NCBI GenBank assembly: GCA_004195435.1 | Contig: PSPM01000036.1 | Coordinates: 1 to 6,609 of the forward strand | DNA length: 6,609 bases | Direction: 5' to 3' | Source of the DNA: Candidatus Parvarchaeota archaeon | GTDB taxonomy: Archaea > Nanobdellota > Nanobdellia > Pacearchaeales > GW2011-AR1 | Part shown: positions 5,457 to 6,609 of the stretch, piece by piece | Layout of the letters: every line of letters begins with the position of its first letter | Position numbering within the stretch: position 1 is the first letter of the stretch | Notes under the pieces: model-generated | Seen by the model: only the letters and a program-made list of their open reading frames with translations | Database searches by the model: none | What the model was told of the DNA's origin: nothing | Translations under genes and position numbers: made by a program

Positions 5457-5856
5457 TGGGTTTTTGTACTCTCGGTCTATTTATTTCAGGCCGTTTTCTT
5501 TCCCTACTTCCGGAAAGACTTCCTAAAGCTAAAAGATTAGAAGCTAAAATTAAATGCACAATTATTGCAAACCAATCTCCAGTAGATTGGGACAAAGCAG
5601 CTATTACTAAAATTATCACTAAAGGCCAGGTAGTTAGTTTTAATCTCCAATTTATAAAAACAGAGAATCCGAAAACTAATTCAGATAAAATTAAAACCCA
5701 AGCAAAGAATAATGGGAGTGGAAAACCTAAATTAGAAATTATATTTGTCACACCTTCTGGCTTTATCACAAACAGTTTCAGACAAGCCTCAAAAATAAAA
5801 AGACCTCCCAAAAGCAATCTGTTAAGAGTCAAAAAGAAACTTCCCATAGTTTTCAT
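5365..5856 (-). CDS. DoxX-like membrane protein with lysine-rich C-terminal tail
   Basis: This protein (163 residues from the longest start) has four hydrophobic segments: about 8-27, 47-66, 76-92 and 95-114. The order and the sequence LNRLLLGGLFIFEACLKLF (11-29), followed by NIISNLGFPLPLFFAWVLI and an ELVFGF helix, fit the DoxX family of small four-helix membrane proteins. Members have been linked to sulfur or redox functions, but most are uncharacterised, and no activity is inferred. After the last helix comes a soluble, strongly basic tail (116-163); its last 32 residues hold 16 lysines with interspersed Pro, Ala, Thr and Val, resembling histone H1-like tails, and could contact nucleic acid or lipid headgroups. 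The start is uncertain: a TATA box lies 16.5 bases from ATG 5854-5856 but 25.5 bases from ATG 5845-5847, matching the leaderless spacing seen elsewhere, so the real protein may begin at MGSFF (160 residues). Confidence 0.8.
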   Translation of the reverse strand: MKTMGSFFLTLNRLLLGGLFIFEACLKLFVIKPEGVTNIISNLGFPLPLFFAWVLILSELVFGFSVFINWRLKLTTWPLVIILVIAALSQSTGDWFAIIVHLILASNLLALGSLSGSRERKRPEINRPRVQKPKTIEKKVVEVKSKKVTPKKVKKKAPKKTKK

Positions 5857-5868
5857 AACATTAAGAAG

Positions 5869-5876
5869 TATTTAAG
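5869..5876 (-). promoter_or_regulatory. TATA box of the DoxX-like gene
   Basis: The minus-strand sequence CTTAAATA sits between the upstream gene's stop codon and the DoxX-like start. Its distance (25.5 bases) fits the second ATG at 5845-5847 better than the first at 5854-5856. Confidence 0.5.
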
Positions 5877-5881
5877 ATTTA

Positions 5882-6172
5882 CTAATATTTATTGTATACT
5901 TTTGCAACAATCCAACCAGAAACGTAACCGAAAACATAAGATTGTATTAGGCCCATTAGAAAAGTCCAATCTTCAAATGAAAAAGGCAAAGGGTATCTGT
6001 CAATTATACTAGTTCCATCAAAATTACTGAACCAAGACATAAAAGCAAAAAAGAATATAGCAACAGCAAATAAGGTTCCTACGGCATGAGCTAAAGAAAA
6101 AGGTCTTAAGAAAATTCCTCCAGTAACTGGGGCATTTTTTCTCACTGTTCTTTTTGTAGTTTTCTTAACCAT
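5882..6172 (-). CDS. small two-helix membrane protein, possibly holin-like
   Basis: This 96-residue protein has a basic N-terminus (MVKKTTKRTVRKN), then two predicted membrane helices at about 26-48 and 71-93. A polar loop (49-70) contains FSNFDGTSIIDRYPLPFSFEDW. The second helix and end, GLIQSYVFGYVSGWIVAKVYNKY, recall the glycine-spaced last helix and W(L/V)YNK-type ending of small DPANN proteins often labelled 'bacteriophage holin' in automatic annotation. That resemblance is from memory and weak, and such labels rarely reflect lytic function. The basic start suggests the N-terminus faces the cytosol, giving a hairpin topology with both ends inside. It is followed on the same strand by the DoxX-like gene, which has its own TATA box. 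Confidence 0.75.
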   Translation of the reverse strand: MVKKTTKRTVRKNAPVTGGIFLRPFSLAHAVGTLFAVAIFFFAFMSWFSNFDGTSIIDRYPLPFSFEDWTFLMGLIQSYVFGYVSGWIVAKVYNKY

Positions 6173-6198
6173 GTTATACTTTAAAATACCTATTTTGA

Positions 6199-6206
6199 TA
6201 TATAAA
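6199..6206 (-). promoter_or_regulatory. TATA box of the 96-residue membrane protein gene
   Basis: The minus-strand sequence TTTATATA is centred 30.5 bases before the ATG, predicting a leader of about four bases. It is divergent from the tRNA-Asp promoter, about 35 bases away. Confidence 0.55.
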
Positions 6207-6233
6207 TGTTACCCATTTTTAGACAAAGTAAAA

Positions 6234-6241
6234 CTTTAAAA
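6234..6241 (+). promoter_or_regulatory. TATA box of tRNA-Asp
   Basis: CTTTAAAA is centred 28.5 bases before the tRNA 5' end, matching the tRNA-Ser promoter spacing. The element is part of a perfect 8-bp inverted repeat, AAACTTTA at 6231-6238 and TAAAGTTT at 6243-6250. Confidence 0.5.
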
Positions 6242-6265
6242 ATAAAGTTTATTTTTAGAACATGT

Positions 6266-6337
6266 GCCTCAATAGTATAGTGGCTAGTACATCGCCCTGT
6301 CGCGGCGGAGACCCGGGTTCGATTCCCGGTTGGGGCG
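6266..6337 (+). tRNA. tRNA-Asp(GTC)
   Basis: GCCTCAA pairs with TTGGGGC (one T-G wobble) as a 7-bp acceptor stem, followed by a G discriminator base, expected for tRNA-Asp. The anticodon stem TCGCC/GGCGG encloses the loop CTGTCGC, so the anticodon is GTC. The T arm is CCGGG-TTCGATT-CCCGG. The gene is 72 bases with no intron and no encoded CCA. Its reverse complement gives a spurious 60-residue ORF (6190-6372, minus) that should not be annotated. Confidence 0.97.
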
Positions 6338-6358
6338 TATTTTAAGATTAGACCAAGA

Positions 6359-6366
6359 TTTATAAG
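6359..6366 (+). promoter_or_regulatory. TATA box of the right-edge gene
   Basis: TTTATAAG is centred 26.5 bases before ATG 6389, the leaderless spacing found throughout the window. It supports that ATG over the out-of-frame ATG at 6379, which opens a frame of only ten codons. Confidence 0.6.
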
Positions 6367-6388
6367 TTTCAAATTATTATGTATTTAG

Positions 6389-6609
6389 ATGATTCCAAAA
6401 ATAGTTTTTAGGTACTCAAATATTCATGATTCCTTTTGGAAAAATTATCTAGAAATATTTTATAAGTTGAAAAAAGACCCAAGAACCAAAAAAATATTGG
6501 ATGAATATCCTTCAAATAAGAAAATTATTAATTTTATAAATAAAATCAGGCCTTTATGGGAAAAAGATGAGAAAAGAATTTTAAAAGAAATTTCAAAAAT
6601 AACAGGATT
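6389..6609 (+). CDS. unrecognised protein, N-terminal part (runs off the right edge)
   Basis: The frame opens at ATG 6389 and is still open at the window end, giving 73 residues starting MIPKIVFRYSNIHDSFWKN. It is rich in Lys, Ile, Glu, Phe, Trp and Tyr, looks mostly helical and soluble, and shows no signal peptide, membrane segment or known motif in the visible part. Several W/Y/F residues in amphipathic spacing (SFWKNYLEIFYKLKK, then RPLWEKDEKRILKEI) suggest a helical N-terminal domain, but I cannot name a family. The gene follows tRNA-Asp on the same strand and has its own TATA box at the right distance, so it is probably an independent leaderless gene. Confidence 0.65.
   Translation, partial: MIPKIVFRYSNIHDSFWKNYLEIFYKLKKDPRTKKILDEYPSNKKIINFINKIRPLWEKDEKRILKEISKITG

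Noticed and set aside
5456..5875. 139-residue plus-strand ORF opposite the DoxX-like gene
   Set aside because: The minus strand has clear membrane helices and a promoter; the plus-strand frame has neither features nor a promoter.
6231..6250. 8-bp inverted repeat AAACTTTA/TAAAGTTT as an operator
   Set aside because: It overlaps the tRNA-Asp TATA box and is made almost wholly of A and T, so chance is a sufficient explanation.
6190..6372. 60-residue minus-strand ORF across tRNA-Asp (contains PTGNRTRVSAATGRCTSHYT)
   Set aside because: It is the reverse complement of the tRNA gene, a well-known kind of false ORF.

Overview
The window is AT-rich DNA from an archaeon with compact genes, most likely a DPANN lineage such as Pacearchaeota or Woesearchaeota; this is inference from gene content and style, not a database match. 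The archaeal evidence is a uS10 of archaeal type, two tRNA genes without an encoded CCA, and TATA boxes centred about 26 bases before the start codon of most genes. That spacing puts transcription starts at or next to the ATG, so most messages are probably leaderless, and no Shine-Dalgarno motif is seen before any gene.

Layout. The left edge (minus strand) holds the start of a pentapeptide-repeat protein, then tRNA-Ser(GGA), a Nudix hydrolase, a 76-residue unknown protein, and ribosomal protein uS10. The last two form a tight pair. A 167-base divergent promoter region follows, holding two strong hairpins that the flanking genes do not explain. To its right on the plus strand is a CPA2-type cation/proton antiporter with a TrkA-N domain, split into two overlapping frames. 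Convergent to it is a membrane protein of unknown function, which is transcribed back to back with serS (seryl-tRNA synthetase). After serS, on the minus strand, lie a DoxX-like membrane protein with a lysine-rich tail and a two-helix membrane protein. The right edge holds tRNA-Asp(GTC) and the start of an unrecognised gene on the plus strand.

The genes are mostly core translation functions (uS10, serS, tRNA-Ser, tRNA-Asp) mixed with small membrane proteins, and nearly every gene has its own promoter. SerRS and its substrate tRNA-Ser are both here but about 3.8 kb apart. No mobile element, CRISPR array or defence system is visible. The points most worth a second look are the split antiporter, which appears to have lost part of a membrane helix, and the paired-hairpin region between uS10 and the antiporter, which could be a small RNA or a structured leader.
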